Source of the DNA: an uncultured Bacteroidaceae bacterium | GTDB lineage: Bacteria; Bacteroidota; Bacteroidia; Bacteroidales; Bacteroidaceae | DNA: 24,465 nt | NCBI GenBank assembly: GCA_904502185.1 | Contig: CAJGDX010000025.1 | Location: 1 to 24,465 of the forward strand | Reading direction: 5' to 3' | In this document: positions 1 to 7,620 of the stretch, in pieces | Position numbering within the stretch: the stretch's first letter is position 1 | How the letters are laid out: each line of letters begins with the position of its first letter | The notes under the pieces: model-generated | Told to the model about the DNA's origin: nothing | Databases searched by the model: none | The model's input: the letters and a program-made list of their open reading frames with translations, nothing else | Made by a program: the position numbers and the translations under genes

Positions 1-19
1 ATTATTGGTGTCCGGTAAA
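1..19 (+). repeat. Left terminal inverted repeat of the 1-599 element
   Basis: attattggtgtccggtaaa, an exact reverse complement of 581-599. It may extend leftward beyond the window, since base 600 (t) would pair with an a at position 0. The match stops abruptly inward of base 19. Confidence 0.8.
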
Positions 20-120
20 AGTTTAAAAGGGTATAAAAGTGTGTCTCAATTTGCAGTATTTATGCTATTCCATCCATAGCATTGGTAACTTAAAACTTAA
101 CCGGCACCGTAAGCATCACA

Positions 121-360
121 GCCGAGAGGCCGTCTGTTTTTCGGATTAAGTGCGAGGACTGTCTGAGTGTTAGTTATACGCACAAAGTGCGGATAACTGA
201 GCGAGTTCCGCAGCACCCGAAAAACAGACGAAAAGACTCGAGCGACAAGGCTCGCCACCGACTGAAGAATGTTGCCGCAAGGCAACTTCTGAACAAAGGC
301 AGAGCCGACTGATGCGTCCCGTGTGCCGGGGCTTTTGCTTCTTTTGCCCGGCAAAAGAAG
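121..360. other. Cluster of nested hairpins inside the element (possible structured RNA)
   Basis: Perfect 14-bp arms 131-144 and 217-230 (cgtctgtttttcgg and its complement) enclose a second stem. That inner stem has arms 172-177 plus 179-183 and 187-191 plus 193-198, with a single A-G mismatch and an AAA loop. Downstream are 239-243/250-254, then 271-276/281-286 closed by a GCAA tetraloop and extended by 266-269/287-290, then an 11-bp near-palindrome at 338-360. The rest of the element adds 431-442/445-457 and 475-478/483-486. The density of stems is far above that of neighbouring intergenic DNA. The hairpins may matter as DNA (transposition) or as RNA; the strand cannot be decided here. Confidence 0.55.
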
Positions 361-580
361 AGAATAGAAATTACTGCCCAAAATGATTGCAACCAAAAAT
401 TAAGGGTAAAACAGGCTTTTGAACTCCTCCGTCTTCAAAAACAAGTTTTTGATAGACCTCTCAAATTCGGCACTCCTTCGGAAAGGGAGTTAGTTCCAAC
501 CATTGCACTCAAATTTGCATCAACAAAGGAGTAGGGGCTTATACAAGCTTAAATGTCGAATTTTAAAAGGATTAAATATG

Positions 581-599
581 TTTACCGGACACCAATAAT
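581..599 (-). repeat. Right terminal inverted repeat of the 1-599 element
   Basis: tttaccggacaccaataat, an exact reverse complement of 1-19. It ends 32 bp before the stop codon of the minus-strand gene at 632-1078, so the element sits just downstream of that gene without visibly breaking it. Confidence 0.8.
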
Positions 600-631
600 T
601 CAAAATCCGTAAAGCATGCAATAGTTGCCGA

Positions 632-1078
632 CTACAACCCATTGGTCAAAAAATCGAAAGCATCGAAAATATCCTTTTTGGTCGCTATGACATACTCAAC
701 ATCGCCTACCCCCCGCAACAAAGAGAAAGAGAGCATATCCTCAGAGGCGAGATACGAAAAAAGTTTATCATAGTGGGTGCAGTTGAATGTAGGAAGCGAT
801 ATATTTTCGCGCAAAAACATGGCGGAAGAACGCAGCAAGTGCTGTGGAAAGCCACAAAGCACAACAGAAAGATAGAGCGCAGCCAACAACGACAAAGCAC
901 GTAACCCCTCGCGGTCGGACGTCTTGCCAAAATGAGCAAAGAACATGCCGTCCAATGGAGAAGAAAAAGCAGGGGCATCAGCGAGAAGCTGCTCCTCCAG
1001 CAAAAAAGGGCCGAACATCCGCGCATCACCCATCAGCGCCTGCCGCAGTATATCAACATAAGGAACCTCGTTATTCAT
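632..1078 (-). CDS. Hypothetical protein, 148 aa
   Basis: I do not recognise this protein. The frame runs 148 codons from an ATG at 1078 to a TAG. The sequence looks protein-like: a balanced amphipathic composition, a hydrophobic stretch near residues 81-97 (residues ALSLLAALYLSVVLC), and no low complexity. There is no signal peptide, and I see no catalytic or metal-binding motif. A Bacteroidetes-like -7 box lies just upstream of the start, which supports expression. It is transcribed away from the outer membrane barrel gene at 1298 and stops 32 bp from the inverted-repeat element. It could be a lineage-restricted cytoplasmic protein. Overlapping plus-strand frames (844-1141) are shorter and have no promoter; I treat them as shadows. 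Confidence 0.6.
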   Translation of the reverse strand: MNNEVPYVDILRQALMGDARMFGPFLLEEQLLADAPAFSSPLDGMFFAHFGKTSDREGLRALSLLAALYLSVVLCGFPQHLLRSSAMFLRENISLPTFNCTHYDKLFSYLASEDMLSFSLLRGVGDVEYVIATKKDIFDAFDFLTNGL

Positions 1079-1092
1079 TGCAATACTACCGA

Positions 1093-1100
1093 CAAAGATA
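1093..1100 (-). promoter_or_regulatory. Putative -7 box for the 148-aa gene
   Basis: On the minus strand this reads TATCTTTG, matching TAnnTTTG. It lies 14 bp upstream of the ATG at 1078, which would give a very short leader. No good TTTG -33 element is found at the expected 19-21 bp spacing, so support is moderate. Confidence 0.35.
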
Positions 1101-1249
1101 ATGGTTTGAAAGAAAAGACGAAAGTTTGGACAAACATATAATAAAAATCAAATAAAATAAATTATCAGCAAATATCAAAAACTCTCAAGGAACTGCAAAA
1201 TAAGGAAACAACTCTTAAACTTTTTTACAAATAAAAGGTCTAAATTAAG

Positions 1250-1257
1250 TAACTTTG
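1250..1257 (+). promoter_or_regulatory. Putative -7 box for the outer membrane barrel gene
   Basis: TAACTTTG matches the Bacteroidetes TAnnTTTG box and lies 40 bp before the ATG at 1298. The -33 region is T-rich (1221-1226) but contains no clean TTTG at the ideal distance. The 1079-1297 gap is otherwise AT-rich with no further recognisable feature. Confidence 0.5.
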
Positions 1258-1297
1258 CATAACAATATTCATATAAGAGAAACAGCACCGACAACAT

Positions 1298-4234
1298 ATG
1301 AAAAAGCACATAACTTTGATTTTCTCCGCATTGCTTATTGCAACAACATCATTCGGACAGACAACATCTAAGAAAAAGATGGGTACCGTAAGCGGCACAA
1401 TTATCTGCGCTAACGAAAAGACACCACTACCTGCTGCGTCAGTGCAATTCTTTGCTCTACCCGACACCACCTACAAGAGCGGATGCCCCACAGACCTCGA
1501 AGGTAAATTTACATTAGACGTAGAGGCCGGGAAATACCTTATACGATTCTCATACGTAGGATACGTATCAAAAGACCTCACAACTGAAGTTGTTGCCAAG
1601 AAAAGCAATAAATTAGGAACAATAGAACTGCTACAGGACGCAGAAGTACTTAAAGAGGCACTTGTAACAGCAGATGTACCTCCTGTTACAATGGCAGAAG
1701 ACACAATGGTATATAACTCTGCAGCCTTCCGTGTCCCTGCCGGCTCAATGCTCGAAGAACTTTTGAAAAAATACCCCGGAGTAGAGGTAGCCGATGACGG
1801 TACCATCACCGTTAACGGAAAGACCGTCAACCGTATTCTGATGAAAGGCAAGGACTTTTTCGGAACAGACAAGAACATGGCACTCAAAAACATACCAGCC
1901 GAAGTTGTCGACAAAGTCAAATTCTACGACAAGGACAGCGACTTCAAACGTGTGACAGGTATTGACGATGGCGAAGAGGAGACTGTACTCGACCTGCAAA
2001 TGAAAAGAGGAGCAGACCAGGGCTGGTTCGGAAATACCGACCTTGCCTATGGCACACACGACCGATACTCAGCCAAAAACACCACCAGCCGTTTCACTGA
2101 CAAATCGCAAATGTCGCTGGTTCTCTCTGCCAACAACATCGGTGACAGAGGTTTCCGCGGCGGAGGCGGTTCGGGACTTGTTGCAAGCAAAATGGGCGGA
2201 TTCAACTTTGCCACAACATCGGAGAAGTTGGAGACCGGTGGCAACATCCGTTTCAACCACAGAGACACAGACTCCAAAAGCTACACATCATCGGAAAACT
2301 TCATGACTGCCGGCAATGGCAACCAGTATTCCACAAGCAACAACAGTTCGTTCAGCCGCTCGAGCAACATCAACGCAGATTTCCGTTTAGAGTGGAAGCC
2401 CGATTCATTGACAAGCATCATCTTCCGCCCTTCACTCTCATATTCAACATCGGACAGTTGGTCGAAGAGCAGCTCTGCAACATTTGACTCAGACCCCTTT
2501 GAGCAAGGCTTCGACTACCGTAAAGAGATGTTCGGCGAGGTTCCGACAGGATTCGAGAACATAGCCATCAACAGCAACAAGAACGAGTCAATGAGCAACA
2601 GCGAAAGCCGTTCGATGAGAGCCAACCTGCAGATTAACCGCAATCTCGGCAAAAAGGGACGCAACATCACCCTCGATGGTTCATTCAGCTACAGCGACAA
2701 TGAGAACGAGAACATTTCGCACAACGACGTTACATATTACCGTGCCAGTGCAGGCAGCGGATACACACGCAAACGCTACTCTACCACCCCCGGTACAAAC
2801 TGGAACTACAGCACACGATTCAGCTACACCGAGCCGCTCTCCAATATTGCCAACCTGCAATTGAGCTACCGCTTCAACTACAGTTACAACAGCAGCGACC
2901 GCTCGACCTATGTTTTCGACAATCTCGGCTACATTCCCGAACTGAACTCAGACTACCACTTCCCCTCGCTACCCCTGGATTACGAACAGTATCTTGACAA
3001 AGACCTCAGCCGCTACTCCACCTACCGTAACATGAACCACGAGGTGAGCGCAATGACACGCTTCGTCACAGACAAGATGAACCTCAGCGTAGGAGCCACA
3101 TGGTTGCCACAGCAGTCACGCATGAAATACAAATATATGGGTATAGACACAGTGCTTACACGCACAGTGAGCAACTTCACACCCAATATCCGCTTCCGCT
3201 ACAAATGGTCAAAATCCACAACACTTAACCTTAACTACCGCGGAAGAACCAGCCAGCCCTCGATGACAGACCTTCTTGACATCACCGATGACTCGAACCC
3301 CTTGAACATCACACAGGGTAACCCCGGACTTAAGCCCTCATTCTCGAACAACTTCTTCGCATTCTTCAACACCTACAATGCTGACGCGCAAAGAGGATTC
3401 TCGGCAAATGCCCGATTCACCAACACCCTCAACAGCATCAGCAACAAAGTCACCTACATCGAAGAGACCGGAGGACGCATCACACGACCCGAGAACATCA
3501 ACGGCAACTGGAACGTAGCAGGAGGATTCAACTTCAACTCGGCAATTCCGGCAAACACCAAATTCACATATAGTACCACCACTGACGCAGGCTTCAATCA
3601 TGGCGTTGCATACATCAGCATGTTGCAGCAAAGCAGCACACGCAACACCATCAAGACCACAAACATCAGTGAGCGCTTACGGGGAGGTTACCGCAACGAC
3701 TGGTTCGAAATAACACTGAACGGAAACATCAGATACCAGAATTCAAAAAACGAGCAGCAGCCCAATCAGAATCTCGAAACATTTGATTTCTCATATGGTC
3801 CCAGCAGTAACATTCAGTTGCCCTGGCAGAACATCAGACTATACACAGACATTCAGATGAGCAGCCGCCGCGGATACAGCGACCCGGCATTCAACACCAA
3901 CGAACTGCTGTGGAACGCACAAATCTCTGCAAGTTTCCTCAAGAAAAATGCGCTGACCGTATCATTCCAGGTGTTCGACATTCTGCACGAACAGAGCAAT
4001 GTAAGCCGAACAATATCGGCCATCATGCGCAGCGATACACAGAACAACGCCATCCACAGCTACTGCATGCTGCACATCATCTATAAATTCAATCAGATGG
4101 GCGACAAGGAGACACGTTCACAGATGCAGCGCGGCTTCCCCGGAGGAGATTTCCCGCCGCCCCCAGGTGGCTTCCCCGGAGGAACCAGAGGCTTTGGCGG
4201 AGGCGGTGGCTTCGGTAGCCGCAGAGGCTTCTAA
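1298..4234 (+). CDS. Outer membrane beta-barrel protein with N-terminal carboxypeptidase-regulatory-like domain
   Basis: This 978-residue protein is predicted to sit in the outer membrane. Residues 1-20 are a signal peptide (MKKHITLIFSALLIATTSFG). Residues about 28-110 form a beta-sandwich of the CarboxypepD_reg/CnaB-like type (GTVSGTII, GKFTLDVEAGKYLIRFSYVG). Residues about 145-237 resemble a TonB-receptor plug (LLKKYPGVEVADDGTITVNG, LKNIPAEVVDKVKFYDK). The remainder is aromatic, Ser/Asn-rich barrel sequence of the family-3 outer membrane beta-barrel type, common in Bacteroidetes. The last strand appears to end near F931 (IIYKF). A Gly/Pro/Phe-rich tail of about 35 residues (944-978) follows. 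No SusD partner lies next to it, so a SusC-type glycan role is not supported. The substrate is unknown; it could transport a solute or be structural. A strong terminator follows the stop codon, so it is probably transcribed alone. Confidence 0.9.
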   Translation: MKKHITLIFSALLIATTSFGQTTSKKKMGTVSGTIICANEKTPLPAASVQFFALPDTTYKSGCPTDLEGKFTLDVEAGKYLIRFSYVGYVSKDLTTEVVAKKSNKLGTIELLQDAEVLKEALVTADVPPVTMAEDTMVYNSAAFRVPAGSMLEELLKKYPGVEVADDGTITVNGKTVNRILMKGKDFFGTDKNMALKNIPAEVVDKVKFYDKDSDFKRVTGIDDGEEETVLDLQMKRGADQGWFGNTDLAYGTHDRYSAKNTTSRFTDKSQMSLVLSANNIGDRGFRGGGGSGLVASKMGGFNFATTSEKLETGGNIRFNHRDTDSKSYTSSENFMTAGNGNQYSTSNNSSFSRSSNINADFRLEWKPDSLTSIIFRPSLSYSTSDSWSKSSSATFDSDPFEQGFDYRKEMFGEVPTGFENIAINSNKNESMSNSESRSMRANLQINRNLGKKGRNITLDGSFSYSDNENENISHNDVTYYRASAGSGYTRKRYSTTPGTNWNYSTRFSYTEPLSNIANLQLSYRFNYSYNSSDRSTYVFDNLGYIPELNSDYHFPSLPLDYEQYLDKDLSRYSTYRNMNHEVSAMTRFVTDKMNLSVGATWLPQQSRMKYKYMGIDTVLTRTVSNFTPNIRFRYKWSKSTTLNLNYRGRTSQPSMTDLLDITDDSNPLNITQGNPGLKPSFSNNFFAFFNTYNADAQRGFSANARFTNTLNSISNKVTYIEETGGRITRPENINGNWNVAGGFNFNSAIPANTKFTYSTTTDAGFNHGVAYISMLQQSSTRNTIKTTNISERLRGGYRNDWFEITLNGNIRYQNSKNEQQPNQNLETFDFSYGPSSNIQLPWQNIRLYTDIQMSSRRGYSDPAFNTNELLWNAQISASFLKKNALTVSFQVFDILHEQSNVSRTISAIMRSDTQNNAIHSYCMLHIIYKFNQMGDKETRSQMQRGFPGGDFPPPPGGFPGGTRGFGGGGGFGSRRGF

Positions 4235-4257
4235 GAAGCATTATTGTTAAGTAAACT

Positions 4258-4297
4258 TAAAGATTGAATAATCGGAATCGATTATTCAATCTTTTTT
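4258..4297 (+). terminator. Intrinsic terminator after the outer membrane barrel gene
   Basis: A perfect 13-bp stem (4261-4273 with 4280-4292) with a 6-base loop is followed by a run of six T (4292-4297). Flanking A residues can pair with the T-tract. It lies 24 bp after the stop codon and separates the barrel gene from cls. A TTG-initiated extension of cls would begin inside this hairpin, which argues against that start. Confidence 0.85.
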
Positions 4298-4329
4298 ATT
4301 TCAAATTGCTACATTCGCAAAAAACAAAA

Positions 4330-5772
4330 ATGTATATACTCGAAACCCTTTCCATCTGGGGAGCGTTGCGTATCCTCTACTTTATATACATGGCAGTCGC
4401 AATAGTGACAGCCGTCACCATTGTGCTGAACAACAGGACACCCATAAAAACAATCGCATGGGTGCTTGTCATACTGACAATACCCTTTTTCGGACTTATC
4501 ATATACTTCATTTTCGGCAGAGACAACCGTCGCCGTCGGCTGATTGGCAAGAAATTTCTCAATCAAATACAGAAACGGGCATTACACAGATACATAAACT
4601 CAAGCGACACGTTGAAAATACCGACAGAATATACCAGAGTGGTAAAATTCTTCGAGAATGTTGCAGACGCATACCCGGTTAACCGAAACAAAATAGAAAT
4701 AATCAACGAAGGCAGCACTTTTCTCGTTCGCCTGTTACAGGAAATTGAAAAAGCGAAAGAGCATATTCACATGCAATTCTACATCTTTGCAAACGATGCC
4801 ACAGGCCGTATAGTCCGCGATGCTCTCATAGACAAAGCACGACAAGGTGTAGAGATAAGAGTACTCTACGACGACGTTGGATGCTGGTCGGTAGATGACT
4901 CTTTTTTCGAAGAGATGCGCTGTGCCGGCATCTATGTACGTTCGTTCCTGAAAGTACGCATGCCCAAGTTCACAAGCAAGCTCAACTACCGCAACCACCG
5001 CAAACTGGTCATAATAGATGGTAAAAAGGGGTTCATTGGCGGCATGAACATCGCCGACCGCTACGTAACAGGAGGCAAATGGAAAAAATGGCGCGACATA
5101 ATGTTACTGACAGAAGGCGAGGCCGTCTACGGCATGCAGACTTCGTTCCTTGTAGACTGGTACTTTGCCGACCGCTCAATGGTAAGCGGCTCGCGTTACT
5201 ATCCGAAAATGGAACTAACTTCAGGCCCACTGGCGCAGGTTGTAACATCGAACCCCATTGGTGATTGGCGCGAGATGTTGCAGGGTATGTCACTTGTTAT
5301 TTCAAATTGCAAGGAATATCTTTATATACAGACTCCCTACTTCATGCCGAGCGAGAATGTGCTTGTGGCAATAATAAATCTTGCACTCTCGGGGGTAGAT
5401 GTCAGAATCATGGTTCCCGAAAAGTCGGACAGTCTGATAACTGAATACGCATCGCGTTCGTTCCTGGCAGATGTAATGTATGCAGGAGCAAAAGTCTACC
5501 TCTACCGCAACGGTTTTCTACATTCAAAGATGCTTGTTTCTGACAATTCCTTATGTTCAGTAGGGTCGGCAAATATCGACTTCCGCAGTTTCGAATGTAA
5601 TTTCGAAATAAACACATTCGTTTACGACAGCAAGATTGCCGAGGAGATGAAAAATATCTTTGTGAATGACATGCGCAGTTGCCGACAATTCACCTACAAG
5701 GAGTATCGTGAGAGCAGACTTACAAGACGTGTAACGGAATCGATTGCACGAATATTTGCACCTATATTGTAA
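4330..5772 (+). CDS. cls: Cardiolipin synthase (phospholipase D superfamily)
   Basis: Predicted inner-membrane enzyme joining two phosphatidylglycerol molecules into cardiolipin and glycerol. Two N-terminal membrane helices (about residues 11-33 and 41-62, the PLD N-terminal region) are followed by an Arg-rich turn. Two phospholipase D domains follow, each with a complete HKD motif: H223-K225-D230 in NHRKLVIIDG and H398-K400-D405 in HSKMLVSD. Both motifs carry the typical downstream GGxN/GSAN residues (GGMNIADR, GSANIDFRS). From ATG 4330 the product is 480 residues, the usual length for bacterial Cls. The same frame stays open up to a TTG at 4264, but that lies inside the preceding terminator hairpin, so I reject it. 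No clear Shine-Dalgarno is present. Its stop is only 15 bp from the convergent rnhB stop. Another PLD-type phospholipid synthase is possible but less likely. Confidence 0.92.
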   Translation: MYILETLSIWGALRILYFIYMAVAIVTAVTIVLNNRTPIKTIAWVLVILTIPFFGLIIYFIFGRDNRRRRLIGKKFLNQIQKRALHRYINSSDTLKIPTEYTRVVKFFENVADAYPVNRNKIEIINEGSTFLVRLLQEIEKAKEHIHMQFYIFANDATGRIVRDALIDKARQGVEIRVLYDDVGCWSVDDSFFEEMRCAGIYVRSFLKVRMPKFTSKLNYRNHRKLVIIDGKKGFIGGMNIADRYVTGGKWKKWRDIMLLTEGEAVYGMQTSFLVDWYFADRSMVSGSRYYPKMELTSGPLAQVVTSNPIGDWREMLQGMSLVISNCKEYLYIQTPYFMPSENVLVAIINLALSGVDVRIMVPEKSDSLITEYASRSFLADVMYAGAKVYLYRNGFLHSKMLVSDNSLCSVGSANIDFRSFECNFEINTFVYDSKIAEEMKNIFVNDMRSCRQFTYKEYRESRLTRRVTESIARIFAPIL

Positions 5773-5787
5773 TCTGCTGTACCGAAC

Positions 5788-6399
5788 CTACTCGCCAAAC
5801 TGCAAGGCAAGCTGTGGATTTTCACCTGTAAGATTGAATGTCATGCGATGATGAGGTGTAGCACCATGCTGACGTATGGCTGCACGGTGTTTGGGCGTAG
5901 GATAACCCTTGTTGCGATGCCAATCGTAGGCAGGGTACTCCTCGCTTATTTTCAGCATATAATCGTCGCGATAGGTCTTTGCCAGAATAGAAGCAGCAGC
6001 TATACTCATGAACGTGGCATCGCCCTTGACAACCGTAGTGTATGGTATTTTCTTGTATGGAGTGAAGCGGTTGCCATCGATAAGCAGATGCTCGGGAGTC
6101 ACCTTAAGTTGCTCGACTGCACGTTGCATAGCAAGAATAGAGGCACGCAGGATGTTTATCTCATCAATCTCGGCAGCTGTGACCACCCCCACAGCCCATG
6201 CAACAGCCTCACGTTCAATAATCTCGCGCAGAGCATACCGCTGAGCCTCGGTCAGTTGCTTTGAATCATTCAGAAGTTCATTAGTGAAATTTTCGGGCAG
6301 TATAACCGCTGCGGCATAGACCGGACCTGCAAGGCATCCGCGTCCCGCTTCGTCGCAGCCGGCTTCTATTACTCCGGGATTTAGGAAATTACGCAACAT
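5788..6399 (-). CDS. rnhB: Ribonuclease HII
   Basis: Cleaves RNA in RNA-DNA hybrids and starts removal of single ribonucleotides misincorporated in DNA. The 203-residue length is typical. Metal-binding acidic residues are in place: D16-E17 in CDEAGRGCLAG, D108 in LLIDGN and D127 in VVKGDATFMSIAAASILAK. The conserved DSK (45-47) and the basic C-terminal stretch NKGYPTPKH are also present. It is the last gene of the rimP-to-rnhB string and starts 5 bp after the sufS stop, so it is very probably co-transcribed. The link to Fe-S assembly is positional; RNase HII has no cluster. It converges on cls with only 15 bp between stop codons and no hairpin in that gap. Confidence 0.95.
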   Translation of the reverse strand: MLRNFLNPGVIEAGCDEAGRGCLAGPVYAAAVILPENFTNELLNDSKQLTEAQRYALREIIEREAVAWAVGVVTAAEIDEINILRASILAMQRAVEQLKVTPEHLLIDGNRFTPYKKIPYTTVVKGDATFMSIAAASILAKTYRDDYMLKISEEYPAYDWHRNKGYPTPKHRAAIRQHGATPHHRMTFNLTGENPQLALQFGE

Positions 6400-6404
6400 G
6401 ACTT

Positions 6405-7616
6405 CTATCCGAACATTTTCACTACCCTGTTGATACCCGCAATAAACGCATCGACCTCCTCAATGGTATTGTACATTGCAAACGAAGCACGCACAGTGCC
6501 GGGAATAGAGAAATGGTCAATGAGCGGTTGGGCGCAATGATGACCTGTACGTATGGCAATACCCAATCTGTCGAGCAGAGTGCCTAAGTCGGCAGGATGA
6601 ATATTTCCAATCAGAAAAGAGATTGCCGAACCATCGGGCTTGCCGAATATGCGCATATCTGGTATTTCCGCCATACGCTCGAGGGCGTAACGCGTGAGCT
6701 GCTGTTCGTGGGCAGCAATCTGTTCTATTCCTATTGCACTAACAAAATCGAGAGCACGGGCAAACGCAATGGCACCTACATAGTCAGGAGTACCCGCCTC
6801 GAACTTATATGGAAGTTCGTTGAAGGTTGTCTTTTCGAACCTCACTGTCTGAATCATCTCTCCACCACCCTGATAGGGTTTCATTCTGTTAAGATAGCTC
6901 TCTTTTCCATAAAGTACGCCGATTCCTGTAGGGCCGTAAATCTTATGACCGCTGAAGACAAGAAAATCAGCATCGAGCGCCTGCACATCCACCTTTTTAT
7001 GTGGAACACTCTGAGCGCCGTCAATCAACACCGGTACGCCATGGCTGTGAGCAATGGAAATAAACTCTTCGACAGGATTGGTGACACCCAACACATTTGA
7101 TGTGTGGGTGATGCTTACAAGACGTGTATTTTCGTTGAAAAGAGCTGCGTATGCCTCTTTATCGAGTCGCGCATCGACAGTCAAAGGAATCACACGCAGT
7201 TTTATGCCCTTACGTTCGGCAAGCAACTGCCAGGGAACAATATTGCTGTGATGCTCCATTGTGGAGATGATAACCTCGTCACCCTCGGCAAGAAAAGTTT
7301 CTCCAAAAGAGGACGCCACCAGATTGATGCTCTCTGTTGTGCCACGGGTAAAGATGACCTCGTGGCTGTGACGGGCATTTATGAAGCGGCGCACAGTTTC
7401 ACGCGCCTCCTCATACTGTTCGGTAGCCTTCTGCGATAGGAAATGCACACCACGATGCACATTGGCATTTACATTGGCATATGCCTCTGTTATTGATTCT
7501 ATTACGCACAATGGCTTCTGCGTAGTAGCCGCATTGTCAAGGTATATCAACGGTTTACCGTATACCTGACGCTGCAGTATAGGGAACTCTTTTCTTATTT
7601 CGTTAATATCGTACAT
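6405..7616 (-). CDS. sufS: SUF-system cysteine desulfurase SufS
   Basis: PLP-dependent group II cysteine desulfurase that takes sulfur from L-cysteine as a persulfide and passes it to the SufBCD scaffold. From the ATG at 7616 (MYDINEIRKEFPIL) the protein has 403 residues, close to the roughly 406 of E. coli SufS. Visible residues are K225, the Schiff-base lysine (SGHKIYGPTG); the PLP-contacting D199 (LIDGAQSVPH); H122 near the cofactor; and the persulfide cysteine C361 in RTGHHCAQP. The short, glycine-poor loop before C361 is the group II form. A 16-codon upstream extension is open, but it would overlap sufD and adds nothing conserved. The chosen start lies 4 bp after the sufD stop. No sufE or sufU partner is in this operon. 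Confidence 0.95.
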   Translation of the reverse strand: MYDINEIRKEFPILQRQVYGKPLIYLDNAATTQKPLCVIESITEAYANVNANVHRGVHFLSQKATEQYEEARETVRRFINARHSHEVIFTRGTTESINLVASSFGETFLAEGDEVIISTMEHHSNIVPWQLLAERKGIKLRVIPLTVDARLDKEAYAALFNENTRLVSITHTSNVLGVTNPVEEFISIAHSHGVPVLIDGAQSVPHKKVDVQALDADFLVFSGHKIYGPTGIGVLYGKESYLNRMKPYQGGGEMIQTVRFEKTTFNELPYKFEAGTPDYVGAIAFARALDFVSAIGIEQIAAHEQQLTRYALERMAEIPDMRIFGKPDGSAISFLIGNIHPADLGTLLDRLGIAIRTGHHCAQPLIDHFSIPGTVRASFAMYNTIEEVDAFIAGINRVVKMFG

Positions 7617-7620
7617 TAGC

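Larger units (their letters stand above)
1..599. mobile_element. Non-autonomous, inverted-repeat-bounded, hairpin-rich element (MITE-like or IS remnant)
   Basis: The two ends are perfect 19-bp inverted repeats: 1-19 reads attattggtgtccggtaaa and 581-599 is its exact reverse complement. Base 600 is t, so the repeat may continue by at least one base to the left of the window. The interior holds no credible gene, and no transposase fragment is visible. It is instead full of short hairpins, densest between 121 and 360. A 99-codon minus-strand frame (97-396) lies over these hairpins and looks like a by-product of them. The arrangement fits a miniature inverted-repeat element or the non-coding remains of an insertion sequence mobilised by a transposase elsewhere. 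I cannot name the IS family from the ends with certainty. The left target duplication cannot be checked because the window begins there. Confidence 0.6.

Noticed and set aside
97..396. Minus-strand 99-codon open frame inside the inverted-repeat element
   Set aside because: It lies exactly over the nested hairpins, has no promoter or ribosome site, and its composition follows the palindromes. A second overlapping minus-strand frame (174-392) is equally open. Treated as non-coding.
844..1141. Two overlapping plus-strand frames opposite the 148-aa gene
   Set aside because: They are shorter, Lys/Gln/Arg-rich and shadow-like, with no -7 box, and are antisense to the better frame.
1298..4234. Possible SusC-type TonB receptor with a SusD partner (glycan utilisation locus)
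   Set aside because: The next gene is cls beyond a strong terminator, no SusD-like lipoprotein is present, and the barrel is of the family-3 outer membrane type.
4264..4329. Upstream TTG start extending cls by 22 codons
   Set aside because: The TTG falls in the stem of the preceding gene's terminator and the added residues are not Cls-like. ATG 4330 gives the normal length.
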